DNA of 13,927 bases from Buttiauxella sp035271705 (GCF_035271705.1 NZ_DATERI010000075.1:1-13927); one strand, 5' to 3'. Shown: positions 6,563 to 12,788, counted from the first letter of the stretch. Notes: generated from the sequence alone by a model not told the origin. Numbers and translations: made by a program.

Positions 6563-7699
6563 ATGAAAGCTTTCACCCGAACGCTTAAAACCGCGATGCC
6601 TGCCATGCTGCTATTCGCATCATTAAGTGGAGTCACGACAATGAGTTATGCAGATTCAACCAATCCGAATGCCCCTGTTTCGATGTTCGATAAATGGGAC
6701 AAGACGTTCGCCGAGAGCCAGAAAGTCGATCATCGTAAGGTCTCGTTCCAGAATCGATATGGGATTACTTTAGTAGGCGATCTTTACCTGCCCAAAGATC
6801 GCGGCGATCGCAAGCTGGCAGCGATTGCTGTCAGCGGGCCTTTTGGCGCGGTGAAGGAACAATCCAGCGGCCTGTATGCGCAGACGCTGGCGGAACAGGG
6901 ATTTGTTACCCTGGCGTTTGATCCTTCTTATACAGGTGAGAGCGGTGGCTATCCGCGAAACGTCGCTTCACCGGATATCAACACTGAAGATTTCAGCGCG
7001 GCGGTGGATTTCTTAGGGCTGCAAAAAGAGGTGGATCGCAACCGTATCGGGCTGCTCGGTATTTGCGGCTGGGGCGGCATGGCGTTGAACGACGCTGCGA
7101 TGGATACCCGCGTTAAAGCGGTGGCCACCAGCGTGATGTACGACATGAGCCGGGCGATGGGCCATGGTGTGGGTGATGGCAAAGACCGTTATTCCACCGC
7201 CGACCGTCGTGCTGTTCTGCAGTATCTGAATGAACAGCGCTGGAAGGATGCGCAGAGCGGAACGCTCGCTCACGGTACCCATGATATTAACGTCGACAGC
7301 AACGGCAAGGCCAGCGCGGGCGAGCGCATTCTGCCAGAAACGCTCCCGGCGGATCCTCATCCGGTACTGAAAGAGTTCTTTGATTACTACCGCATGCCGC
7401 GTGGTTTCCATGCGCGTTCCGTGAACTCTACCGGGGCGTGGACGGCAACGATGCCGCTGTCGTTTATGAATATGCCGCTGCTGAGCTACGCCAGTGAAAT
7501 CACCATCCCGACGCTTATTGTGACCGGTGAGAAAGCTCATTCACGCTATTTTGCTGAAGATGCTTACAAGGCGGTCGGCAGTAAAGACAAAGAGCTGGTG
7601 GTGGTTCCTGGGGCAAATCACGTGGATCTGTACGATAACGTTGCCGGAAAAATACCTTTCGCGAAATTCGAACAATTTTTCCAGACCAACCTGAAATAA
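6563..7699 (+). CDS. Exported alpha/beta hydrolase with Cys nucleophile
   Basis: With the start at 6563 (GAGGA five bases before ATG) the protein has 378 aa and a clear Sec signal peptide: basic N-terminus, hydrophobic AMPAMLLFASLSGV, and cleavage likely after SYA (A30). An alpha/beta hydrolase core follows: GDLYLPKDRG, AVSGPFGAVKEQ, FVTLAFDPSYTGESGG. The nucleophile elbow LGICGWGG puts a cysteine (C168) where serine is common, as in dienelactone hydrolases. The histidine is probably H353 (PGANHVDLYD). The longer frame from 6488 would bury the signal peptide and lacks a ribosome binding site. It acts in the periplasm if exported as predicted. The substrate is unknown; related enterobacterial proteins include YcjY-like hydrolases. 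Confidence 0.88.
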   Translation: MKAFTRTLKTAMPAMLLFASLSGVTTMSYADSTNPNAPVSMFDKWDKTFAESQKVDHRKVSFQNRYGITLVGDLYLPKDRGDRKLAAIAVSGPFGAVKEQSSGLYAQTLAEQGFVTLAFDPSYTGESGGYPRNVASPDINTEDFSAAVDFLGLQKEVDRNRIGLLGICGWGGMALNDAAMDTRVKAVATSVMYDMSRAMGHGVGDGKDRYSTADRRAVLQYLNEQRWKDAQSGTLAHGTHDINVDSNGKASAGERILPETLPADPHPVLKEFFDYYRMPRGFHARSVNSTGAWTATMPLSFMNMPLLSYASEITIPTLIVTGEKAHSRYFAEDAYKAVGSKDKELVVVPGANHVDLYDNVAGKIPFAKFEQFFQTNLK

Positions 7700-7718
7700 A
7701 CCCTCTCCTGAATTGATG

Positions 7719-7750
7719 AAAAGCCACCTGTCTATGATGGGTGGCTTTTA
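7719..7750 (+). terminator. Rho-independent terminator after hydrolase
   Basis: AAAAGCCACC (7719-7728) and GGTGGCTTTT (7740-7749) form a perfect 10-bp stem with an 11-nt loop and a T-run. It separates the hydrolase from the transporter and makes the GTG at 7741 an unlikely start for the latter. Confidence 0.85.
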
Positions 7751-7773
7751 TCCTGATCTTCGTGAATTTTACT

Positions 7774-8967
7774 ATGTCGATACTAAGCCAAACACCATCA
7801 CCCCATCATCAGCACGCGTACTGGGGCGGTATTTTTGCCATGACCCTGTGTGTCTTTGTGCTGATTGCATCGGAATTTATGCCCGTTAGCCTGCTTACGC
7901 CGATAGCCCGTGATTTAGGCGTAACGGAAGGGCTGGCAGGGCAGGGAATTGCTATCTCTGGCGCGCTGGCCGTCCTGACCAGCCTGACGCTTTCAACGCT
8001 GGCCGGAAATGTGAATCGTAAGTTCTTGCTACTGGGAATGACGGTTCTGATGGCCGTATCGGGAATAGTTATCGCCATAGCGCCCAACTATCCGGTTTAT
8101 ATGCTGGGGAGGGCTCTGATTGGTGTCGTCATCGGTGGATTCTGGTCAATGTCGGCTGCAACCGCCATTCGGCTCGTACCGCAGCAGCAGGTTCCCCGGG
8201 CGCTGGCGATATTTAACGGCGGGAACGCGCTGGCTACCGTTGTGGCTGCGCCGCTTGGCAGCTATTTGGGAGCGACAGTCGGTTGGCGTGGGGCCTTTTT
8301 ATGTCTCGTCCCCCTTGCGATAGCCGCGTTCATCTGGCAATGCATCAGCCTGCCTCCGATGGAAAGCGATAAAAAACAAATGCCAAAGGGATCTGTGCTT
8401 CGTCTGTTCAGCGTCTCCATCGTACCAACAGGACTGCTGGCCTGCGGACTCTTCTTTATGGGGCAGTTTGCCTTATTTACCTACGTGCGCCCCTTTCTGG
8501 AGACCGTAACCAGCGTGGGTACTTCTGGCCTCTCCCTGATTTTACTCGCAATTGGCGTAGCAGGTTTTGTCGGCACAATAATCGTAACGACATTCCTGAA
8601 CGCAAGGTTTTATCAGACCTTAATCATGATCCCTCTGCTTATGGCAGCGATTGCCGGTATGTTACTGTTGGTCGGACATAACATCTGGGCTGTTGCCGTT
8701 TTGCTAAGCCTGTGGGGGCTGCTTGCGACGGCTGCACCAACGGGATGGTGGACATGGATAGCACGGGCTCTGCCCGAAGATGCAGAGGCAGGTGGTGGTG
8801 TCATGGTTGCGGTTATCCAGCTATCGATTGCACTTGGTTCAACTGCAGGAGGTCTGGTATTCGACAGTCTGGGATGGCGAAGTGCTTTTGGCTTGAGTAG
8901 TTTGTTACTTCTGGGAGCGGTAGCGATGACATTTGTCACATCCCGTCAAAAATGTAAGGCGCACTAG
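7774..8967 (+). CDS. MFS transporter, NepI-like (DHA1 family)
   Basis: A 397-aa polytopic protein with about twelve hydrophobic segments. It strongly resembles E. coli NepI (purine ribonucleoside exporter) in conserved stretches such as SEFMPVSLLTPIARDLG with EGLAGQ, LGRALIGVVIGGFWSMSA, RLVPQQQVPRAL, GQFALFTYVRP and PTGWWTWIARALP. NepI similarity was judged from memory, so substrate identity is not claimed. ATG at 7774 is preferred because the upstream GTG lies in the terminator stem; no clear ribosome binding site precedes it. A terminator separates it from the hydrolase, so it needs its own promoter or readthrough. Likely role: inner-membrane proton-driven efflux. Confidence 0.9.
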   Translation: MSILSQTPSPHHQHAYWGGIFAMTLCVFVLIASEFMPVSLLTPIARDLGVTEGLAGQGIAISGALAVLTSLTLSTLAGNVNRKFLLLGMTVLMAVSGIVIAIAPNYPVYMLGRALIGVVIGGFWSMSAATAIRLVPQQQVPRALAIFNGGNALATVVAAPLGSYLGATVGWRGAFLCLVPLAIAAFIWQCISLPPMESDKKQMPKGSVLRLFSVSIVPTGLLACGLFFMGQFALFTYVRPFLETVTSVGTSGLSLILLAIGVAGFVGTIIVTTFLNARFYQTLIMIPLLMAAIAGMLLLVGHNIWAVAVLLSLWGLLATAAPTGWWTWIARALPEDAEAGGGVMVAVIQLSIALGSTAGGLVFDSLGWRSAFGLSSLLLLGAVAMTFVTSRQKCKAH

Positions 8968-9174
8968 CGCAATCCATTTATTTCTGGCGAGCTCTTTGTC
9001 ATGGCATACGGCAGAGAGCCGAATGTCTGCTGTTCGCTCATAGCTGCCCGTCAATTTGGGTTGCTCTGTCTCGCTTTTCTGTTGGAAACGACCAGGTAAT
9101 TTGCGAACAGGTAGTCAAGTAAAATGCGAATGGGCGATCAAGTGAATGCGAATACCCAGCGGAGCACGCCGCAG
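8968..9174. other. Gap between transporter and IS3 remnant
   Basis: I see no recognisable gene, terminator or repeat in this stretch. The junction with IS3 sequence lies at about 9175-9184. Confidence 0.4.
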
Positions 9175-9386
9175 ACAGATTCCAATGAACACTGGTTCAG
9201 TGATGTCATCCATGTGAGGAAAATCATTAATGAATGGTGGCAGAACAATAACGAATGTCGACCACATTCAGCGCTGAATTATTTGATGCCATCTGAATTT
9301 GCATCGGGGTGGCGAAACGGATAATTTGGGAGTAAACAAACCGACATTATTAACTGAGAGCTGTATCTAATCCTGGGGGCAGGTTA
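9175..9386 (+). mobile_element. IS3-family 3' remnant (transposase OrfB end and right end)
   Basis: Residues NEHWFSDV, then NEWWQNNNECRPHSALNYL and PSEFASGW, ending at 9324, are the C-terminus of IS3-family DDE transposases (the RPHSAL-Y-P-EF signature). Upstream of NEHWF the homology stops, so the rest of OrfB is gone. About 60 bp past the stop, CCTGGGGGCAGGTTA (9372-9386) looks like the right terminal repeat: its complement TAACCTGCCCCCAGG matches the left end near 12808 at ACCTGC-CCC. Non-functional. Confidence 0.8.
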
Positions 9387-9483
9387 ATGAAACTATGCTG
9401 TATCTGGCTTGCAGGGTCATTGTCTGGATTAAAATTCCATTGGGTCAGGCTCTAAAGCTTCAAACTTTAAAAGCGAGGGTGAA

Positions 9484-9984
9484 ATGAGAGTATTTATAGA
9501 TACAGAGTATTCAAATAAAGAAAACCCTGAGCTTCTCAGTTTGGGAATGATAACAGAAAATGGTGAAAAGTTTTTTTACAAGCAAATTCATGAAATTGAC
9601 ATGAAAAATCTGTCCAATTTTTCATTGACTTATGTATTGCCTAATTTCTCTCCAGAACACTTTTTACCTCAATCTTGTTTTAAACAAGAATTGACAGATT
9701 GGTTTGCAAATTTACCGCGCTCAGTTATTCTTGCGGCTGATAGCATCATTGATGTTAAGTTTGTCATAAATTTAGTTGGATACCCTTCTAATTTAAATCC
9801 TATGTGGCTTGATCTTAAAAGTTTAATCGATACCACCGTTTATCATAATGCAGTGTGTCAATATCATAATGATGATAGACCGTGGCATCATGCACTATGT
9901 GATGCTGCTGCACACCGGCAAGGTTGGTTAGCGTGGATGGCAATAAATAAAAAATCGGACAGACATATGCTAAGAAAAATCTAA
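9484..9984 (+). CDS. DEDDh 3'-5' exoribonuclease, Rv2179c-like
   Basis: A 166-aa protein starting MRVFIDTEYS, with the Exo I motif D6-x-E8, an acidic second motif around D86/D90 (ILAADSIIDVKFV), and H136-A-L-C-D140 as the Exo III HxxxD motif. This fits the DEDDh superfamily, most like the small Rv2179c-type 3'-5' exoribonucleases found on plasmids and phages. Length is typical. GAGGGTGAA just before ATG 9484 supports the start. The gene is much more AT-rich than its neighbours, pointing to separate acquisition. It follows the IS3 right end by about 100 bp and has no operon partner. The RNA substrate is unknown. Confidence 0.85.
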   Translation: MRVFIDTEYSNKENPELLSLGMITENGEKFFYKQIHEIDMKNLSNFSLTYVLPNFSPEHFLPQSCFKQELTDWFANLPRSVILAADSIIDVKFVINLVGYPSNLNPMWLDLKSLIDTTVYHNAVCQYHNDDRPWHHALCDAAAHRQGWLAWMAINKKSDRHMLRKI

Positions 9985-10155
9985 CGACTCACGACAGATA
10001 ATGTATCCACTTTATTGTTAAAAATTCGTCGCCAAAGAGTAAGTGTAAAGGCATTCCTTCTGTTGAAATATCCTTCGTTTTACGATGACATAGCCCTCTT
10101 ATCGTTAATTAACTTTATCCAGATCAAAATCTGGATCATCCTGCAGGGGCCGCGC
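9985..10155. other. Gap with a palindrome, no gene
   Basis: It contains an 8-bp hairpin, ATCCAGAT (10117-10124) with ATCTGGAT (10129-10136), and the palindrome GTTAATTAAC (10104-10113). No coding region is convincing. The hairpin lacks a T-run. Confidence 0.35.
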
Positions 10156-10175
10156 GGCTTTGTTGCATAAATAGG
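10156..10175. mobile_element. IS903-like terminal inverted repeat scrap
   Basis: GGCTTTGTTGCATAAATA at 10156-10173 matches the IS903 (IS5 family) end GGCTTTGTTGAATAAATC at 16 of 18 bases, as I recall it. No transposase and no second end are present in the window. It is probably a scar of a lost element. Confidence 0.4.
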
Positions 10176-10254
10176 ATTGAGATAAAATATTCCCCTGTGG
10201 TAATCCCCCCGAAACCCGGTGGTGACCGTCAGTTGGTTTTCCCGAAGGCAGTGG

Positions 10255-10340
10255 GATGCTTCGTTCAGCGACAGCAGCGGGTTTCGCCCCGGACGCTCGA
10301 CCCATCAGGCAGTGAAACAGGCTCAGGACTACATCAGGTT
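10255..10340 (+). pseudogene. Group II intron reverse transcriptase fragment
   Basis: The plus-strand frame from 10255 reads DASFSDSSGFRPGRST, then HQAVKQAQDYIR. This matches the conserved FSxSSYGFRPGRxxHQAV block of group II intron (LtrA-type) reverse transcriptases, lacking one aromatic residue before GFRPG. Only about 28 codons are recognisable. The flanks are not RT-like and no domain V RNA is seen. The fragment ends within a few bases of the stop codon of the antitoxin gene on the other strand, which marks a rearrangement junction that may have removed the toxin gene. Confidence 0.7.
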
Positions 10341-10344
10341 GTTT

Positions 10345-10566
10345 TCATCGTGTAGATAGCGCCGTGTATACGTCGCCGTGGGTTTGCATGATTTCGGCAA
10401 ACTCAGCATCGAGCACGGTTTTGCGGTAGCGGTCAAATTCTGCTTTGCTAACGATGACGACGGGTTCACCGTTGCGGCGCGTGACTTCCACCGGGTCGCC
10501 AGCGGTTGCCATTTCAAGAATAGCAGCGAAATTTTCACGGGCATTGCTTTATGTATAGCTGTTCAT
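10345..10566 (-). pseudogene. Phd/YefM-family antitoxin with early ochre stop
   Basis: The frame from ATG 10566 (GAGGG six bases upstream) reads MNSYT, then TAA at codon six (10549-10551), then 67 unbroken codons. These include NARENFAAILEMA, GDPVEVTRRNGEPVVIVSKA and EFDRYRKTVLDAEF, characteristic of Phd/YefM antitoxins. So a single codon separates it from an intact 73-aa protein. Internal start at M19 would lose the DNA-binding N-terminus. On the minus strand the next gene should be a toxin (Doc or RelE type), but a group II intron RT scrap lies there instead. Probably a decayed orphan antitoxin. Confidence 0.8.
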
Positions 10567-10655
10567 AGTGAACCCTCGACCTTTATTGTACATTTAACTG
10601 GTCTGGTGCAGGCATGAAGGTAAAAATACCCACCGGTTAAACATGCCTTCCTTTT

Positions 10656-10928
10656 TCAGTGAAAATAGATGTTCGGCTTATGATCTATCGGGAATGCCAC
10701 CCCATCATAATTCATCATCCCTATGCAGATCAGGTGGCACAAATGGCGCGCCTGACGACGTTGAGGTCGGGTATTGGTGAGACTATTCCACCATGCCGGG
10801 TTTTTCTTTACGTCGATATACCCGCTTTCAGGACAGTATTCGCGTGACCGCGCCCAGGGTTTTCCGTAGAACAACGGGCGAATTTTCCCGTCTTTGCTAC
10901 GGTCTTTGACGCGGTGTTTAATTGACAT
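10656..10928 (-). CDS. Small basic NPxWxN-family protein, unknown function
   Basis: A 90-aa protein with start ATG 10928; AGGAG (10936-10940) lies seven bases upstream. It is rich in Arg, Lys, Trp and His. It is a paralogue of the 75-aa protein at 12473: both begin with KDR(S/N)xDG, share NPxWxNxxxNT (here NPAWWNSLTNT), have an Arg-rich stretch and a DG motif, and end in PxxYF/PxxFYW. From memory, similar small proteins occur in enterobacterial phages and plasmids. The ribosome binding site lies inside hairpin 10930-10956, and a 10-codon ORF upstream ends in that hairpin. It is the last of three genes on this strand. Function unknown. Confidence 0.7.
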   Translation of the reverse strand: MSIKHRVKDRSKDGKIRPLFYGKPWARSREYCPESGYIDVKKNPAWWNSLTNTRPQRRQARHLCHLICIGMMNYDGVAFPIDHKPNIYFH

Positions 10929-10929
10929 A

Positions 10930-10956
10930 TTCAGGCTCCTATAAAGGTCACCTGAA
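10930..10956 (-). promoter_or_regulatory. Hairpin hiding the ribosome binding site of the 90-aa gene
   Basis: On the minus strand TTCAGG pairs with CCTGAA, and inside it CCT pairs with AGG around TTAT. AGGAG, the Shine-Dalgarno of the gene starting at 10928, lies in the inner stem and bulge. The leader ORF stop TGA (10948-10950) lies right after the 5' arm. A ribosome ending there would open the structure. Confidence 0.55.
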
Positions 10957-10980
10957 CCGCCCCCATGCGTAATAATGCAT
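10948..10980 (-). CDS. 10-codon leader ORF (MHYYAWGRFR)
   Basis: The ATG directly follows the TAA of the CSCWMCG gene (TAAATG), with GAGG five bases before it. Ten codons end at TGA inside the hairpin at 10930-10956. The position suggests reinitiation and translational coupling to the 90-aa gene rather than a functional peptide. Chance cannot be excluded for so short a frame. Confidence 0.4.
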   Translation of the reverse strand: MHYYAWGRFR

Positions 10981-11193
10981 TTAATCCTCGCGATAAACTG
11001 CCATGGCACGTAGCTCCTGAATGCCCGGACCGTGATGCCGGCGTTGATGCCCGCACATCCAGCAGGAACAGGCCTTCGGGGTGCGGTAATGAATTCCCCG
11101 ATGGCGTGGACTGCCATTGCCGTTAGTATTATCGGTTCTGCGATTGTGCTTCATTCGCGCCATGTGATGACGGCGTAATGCTCGTGTTTTCAT
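10981..11193 (-). CDS. Small Arg/His-rich CSCWMCG protein, unknown function
   Basis: A 70-aa very basic protein starting MKTRALRRHHMARMKHNRR and carrying CSCWMCGHQRRHHG near the middle. The C-S-C-W-M-C cluster with nearby histidines may bind zinc or iron. From memory, RRHHxARxKxR plus CSCWMCGxPRR defines a widespread family of unannotated small proteins, but I know no function. GGAG (11202-11205) lies eight bases before ATG, partly locked in hairpin 11197-11244. Fifty-two bases separate it from the 90-aa gene downstream. A 44-aa ORF with a very strong ribosome binding site overlaps its 5' end in another frame. Confidence 0.75.
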   Translation of the reverse strand: MKTRALRRHHMARMKHNRRTDNTNGNGSPRHRGIHYRTPKACSCWMCGHQRRHHGPGIQELRAMAVYRED

Positions 11194-11263
11194 TTTCTGA
11201 TCTCCAAATCAGTGCGGCCATCAACCGCACGGGTATGAGATCAGGGAAGTATGATTTTTTCAT
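11129..11263 (-). CDS. 44-aa leader ORF overlapping the CSCWMCG gene
   Basis: AAAGGAGG (GGAGG at 11272-11276) sits eight bases before ATG 11263, one of the best ribosome binding sites in the window. The frame encodes MKKSYFPDLIPVRLMAALIW followed by a polar tail, ends at TAA 11129-11131, and overlaps the first 65 bases of the CSCWMCG gene in another frame. Its reading passes through both stems of the hairpin that covers the downstream ribosome binding site, so its translation should unmask the CSCWMCG start. The peptide may have no function of its own. Confidence 0.5.
   Translation of the reverse strand: MKKSYFPDLIPVRLMAALIWRSENENTSITPSSHGANEAQSQNR
11197..11244 (-). promoter_or_regulatory. 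Hairpin covering the CSCWMCG gene ribosome binding site
   Basis: On the minus strand CTGATCTC (11244-11237) pairs with GAGATCAG (11204-11197), and GTGCGG (11230-11225) pairs with CCGCAC (11217-11212). Three of the four GGAG bases are in the outer stem. The structure lies entirely within the 44-codon leader ORF. Confidence 0.55.
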
Positions 11264-11399
11264 CGGAACAGCCTCCTTTCAGGGGCGTCTTTATCATGCC
11301 GGAATTCAGTTTCTGAATTGATCCCGGGTCAATCAACGATACTGAGACCTGCTGTCGTTAAGCAGACTTAATTTTTCGGGTAGACATCTCCGGAAGTCC
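11264..11399. other. Spacer with inverted repeats, no gene
   Basis: Between the 217-aa gene and the leader ORF are AATTCAG-TTT-CTGAATT (11303-11319), ATTGA...TCAAT around CCCGGG, and CTGCT...AGCAG (near 11350-11368). Some may end the upstream transcript or be processing sites. No T-run terminator was found. Confidence 0.35.
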
Positions 11400-12053
11400 T
11401 TATGTTTCAAAAGAAACGCATTCCGGCGAACACCATTCGCACTCTCCACGTAAACGAAAATCCGTTATGGCTTCTTCAATCACTTGCTGACTTAACGAAG
11501 TCACGTCAACGATGATTCGTAGTCCTAGTCCATACGTGAAACCGTGTAAATATTGATAGCGGCGGTGGACCTCGGGAGGGGTATCCCGGGCAATTTCTTC
11601 CTCACGTTTTTGAACATACTGCGAGAAGGTGAGCCCGCCGAAAGCACGGTATCCCTTAGATTGACGGTCGATTAACGTATGGCTCACGATTTCGCCATTT
11701 GCATTATAGTCGGGCCGGGTTTCTCTTTGAAATTCACTGTCACGTTCCTGCTCACTGAGTAACCCATAGGCTTCATCAAATGCGCGGGACTCAACAGCGT
11801 CATTAAAAGCGACCTGTGCGGTGATAATTTCCGCATTCCAGAATTCAGCCGGATCACGCCCAATGAAATAGATGTCGCTCCAGCCCCAGACCCGGTCAGG
11901 GTTATCATATTGACTGATGTCACATTCATCATAAAACAGGCCACCACAACGGTAGCGTTCTTTATGTATAAGATTTTTGAGAGCAAGGACTTTCTTACGA
12001 CGGCATCGTCGTGAGAGGGAAGTAAAATTACGATGTTTGCGATGAAGCGACAT
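11400..12053 (-). CDS. Hypothetical protein, 217 aa
   Basis: I do not recognise this protein. The first 25 residues are very basic (SRRCRRKK), the middle is mixed and charged with aromatic residues (DRVWGWSDIYFIGRDPAEFW), and the C-terminus carries CEWCSPEC, a possible metal-binding C-x2-C-x3-C cluster. No signal peptide or membrane segment is apparent. AAGGAG (12059-12064) five bases before ATG 12053 supports the start. A perfect 18-bp hairpin sits nine bases upstream of that ribosome binding site. It is the first of three genes on this strand in the small-protein cluster. Confidence 0.75.
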   Translation of the reverse strand: MSLHRKHRNFTSLSRRCRRKKVLALKNLIHKERYRCGGLFYDECDISQYDNPDRVWGWSDIYFIGRDPAEFWNAEIITAQVAFNDAVESRAFDEAYGLLSEQERDSEFQRETRPDYNANGEIVSHTLIDRQSKGYRAFGGLTFSQYVQKREEEIARDTPPEVHRRYQYLHGFTYGLGLRIIVDVTSLSQQVIEEAITDFRLRGECEWCSPECVSFET

Positions 12054-12072
12054 GGAAACTCCTTACCGGTAA

Positions 12073-12113
12073 ATACCCTACGCGGCTGGAAGAAATCCAG
12101 CCGCGTAGGGTAT
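12073..12113. promoter_or_regulatory. Perfect 18-bp hairpin in the leader of the 217-aa gene
   Basis: ATACCCTACGCGGCTGGA (12073-12090) is perfectly complementary to 12096-12113 with a 5-nt loop. On the minus strand it lies in the 5' leader, just before AAGGAG. It is much more stable than the other leader hairpins. There is no T-run directly after it on either strand. It may protect the mRNA, block upstream transcripts or regulate initiation. Confidence 0.7.
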
Positions 12114-12193
12114 CAAAATTTGTTCTGGATGAGAAGTTGTCCTGGCATGTTTCGGTTTATGGCCGGGAGGCCCGGTTGCCGGGATGAGGGGAA

Positions 12194-12280
12194 TCACTGA
12201 TTCTGATTATCGCCCAGTTGCTCTCCTCGATAAGACGGCCCTTGATTAGGGTGTAATATCACGGTTGTTTTCGCCGTCAT
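12194..12280 (-). CDS. 28-codon leader ORF before the 217-aa gene
   Basis: ATG 12280 follows AAGGTGAGG. The 28 codons (starting MTAKTTVILHPNQG) end at TGA 12194-12196, 80 bases before the 18-bp hairpin, so unlike the other leaders it does not reach the structure. Weakly supported. Confidence 0.3.
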   Translation of the reverse strand: MTAKTTVILHPNQGPSYRGEQLGDNQNQ

Positions 12281-12341
12281 ACCTCACCTTGTCGATAAGT
12301 TGCGTAGCGCCAGAACATCAATGGAGTTAAATTGAGGCTAA

Positions 12342-12347
12342 TATAAT
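12342..12347 (+). promoter_or_regulatory. Possible -10 box for the 75-aa gene
   Basis: TATAAT matches the sigma-70 -10 consensus exactly, 47 bases before the leader ORF at 12394. No good -35 is present at 16-18 bp, so an activator or weak promoter is likely. Confidence 0.4.
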
Positions 12348-12393
12348 CGTGAAAAAAACGTGTTTTTGAACAACCCGCACTAAAAGGAAACTC

Positions 12394-12447
12394 ATGCAAA
12401 CGACAAACACTGGCGCACGTTGGTTAGAGGCGGCTGACACCTTGTAA
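12394..12447 (+). CDS. 17-codon leader ORF (MQTTNTGARWLEAADTL)
   Basis: AAAGGAAA lies just before ATG 12394. The stop TAA (12445-12447) falls inside the first arm of the hairpin that precedes the 75-aa gene. A ribosome terminating here would melt the hairpin. The same arrangement occurs before the paralogous 90-aa gene on the other strand. Confidence 0.45.
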   Translation: MQTTNTGARWLEAADTL

Positions 12448-12461
12448 CTATTCATAGTTAC
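12444..12461 (+). promoter_or_regulatory. Hairpin next to the 75-aa gene ribosome binding site
   Basis: GTAACTA (12444-12450) and TAGTTAC (12455-12461) form a perfect 7-bp stem with a TTCA loop. The Shine-Dalgarno GAGG (12462-12465) starts at the very next base and ATG follows at 12473. Confidence 0.6.
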
Positions 12462-12472
12462 GAGGTTAAAAA

Positions 12473-12700
12473 ATGGCTGTATTCAACAAGACAAAAGACA
12501 GAAACGCCGACGGTAGCCCGAAGCGCAGGCCGAAGAAATGGGATAAGTGGGCGCGTAATCCAGGCTGGTTTAATCGGATCTACAACACGCCCCGCCACAG
12601 AACCAGCGACCGGCTGAATATCGCTCTCGTGATGCACGGCACTGACCCGGATGGTATTTCCTGGAGCATCCATACCAGACCCAAGGTATTTTACTGGTAA
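12473..12700 (+). CDS. Small basic NPxWxN-family protein, paralogue of 90-aa gene
   Basis: A 75-aa protein with GAGG seven bases before ATG 12473. It starts MAVFNKTKDRNADGSPKRRP, continues with ARNPGWFNRIYNTPRHR, and ends in DGISWSIHTRPKVFYW. The NPxWxN...NT, DG and PxxFYW motifs align with the protein encoded at 10656-10928. It is transcribed on the opposite strand from its paralogue and ends before a clear terminator, so it forms its own unit with the 17-codon leader. Basic and aromatic content suggests nucleic acid or ribosome binding, which is inference. Confidence 0.72.
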   Translation: MAVFNKTKDRNADGSPKRRPKKWDKWARNPGWFNRIYNTPRHRTSDRLNIALVMHGTDPDGISWSIHTRPKVFYW

Positions 12701-12751
12701 GAAAAACGCTCAAGGTGCGCATTGGGTTGATGTTGTGGATATACCATAGAT

Positions 12752-12788
12752 AAAGCCCGCCGGCGGAAATTCGAGACGGGCTTTTACT
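12752..12788 (+). terminator. Rho-independent terminator after 75-aa gene
   Basis: AAAGCCCG (12752-12759) pairs with CGGGCTTT (12777-12784), followed by TTACTTTT. Confidence 0.75.

Noticed and set aside
7741..7773. GTG at 7741 as the MFS start
   Set aside because: It lies within the terminator stem of the preceding gene and has no ribosome binding site; ATG 7774 gives the family's usual N-terminus.
10105..10305. 66-codon minus-strand open frame over the RT fragment
   Set aside because: The opposite strand matches a known RT block in this interval, and the minus product resembles nothing known.
10329..10544. 71-codon minus-strand frame inside the antitoxin locus
   Set aside because: It is out of frame with the recognisable Phd sequence, which is unbroken apart from one stop.
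10589..10639. 16-codon frame MFNRWVFLPSCLHQTS after AAGGAAGG on the minus strand
   Set aside because: The ribosome binding site is good, but the frame is very short, has no downstream gene it could couple to, and may be chance.
12130..12360. Possible oriT or replication origin in the GC-rich hairpin region
   Set aside because: There are several palindromes, but no iterons, no nic-site motif I recognise, and no rep or mob gene nearby.
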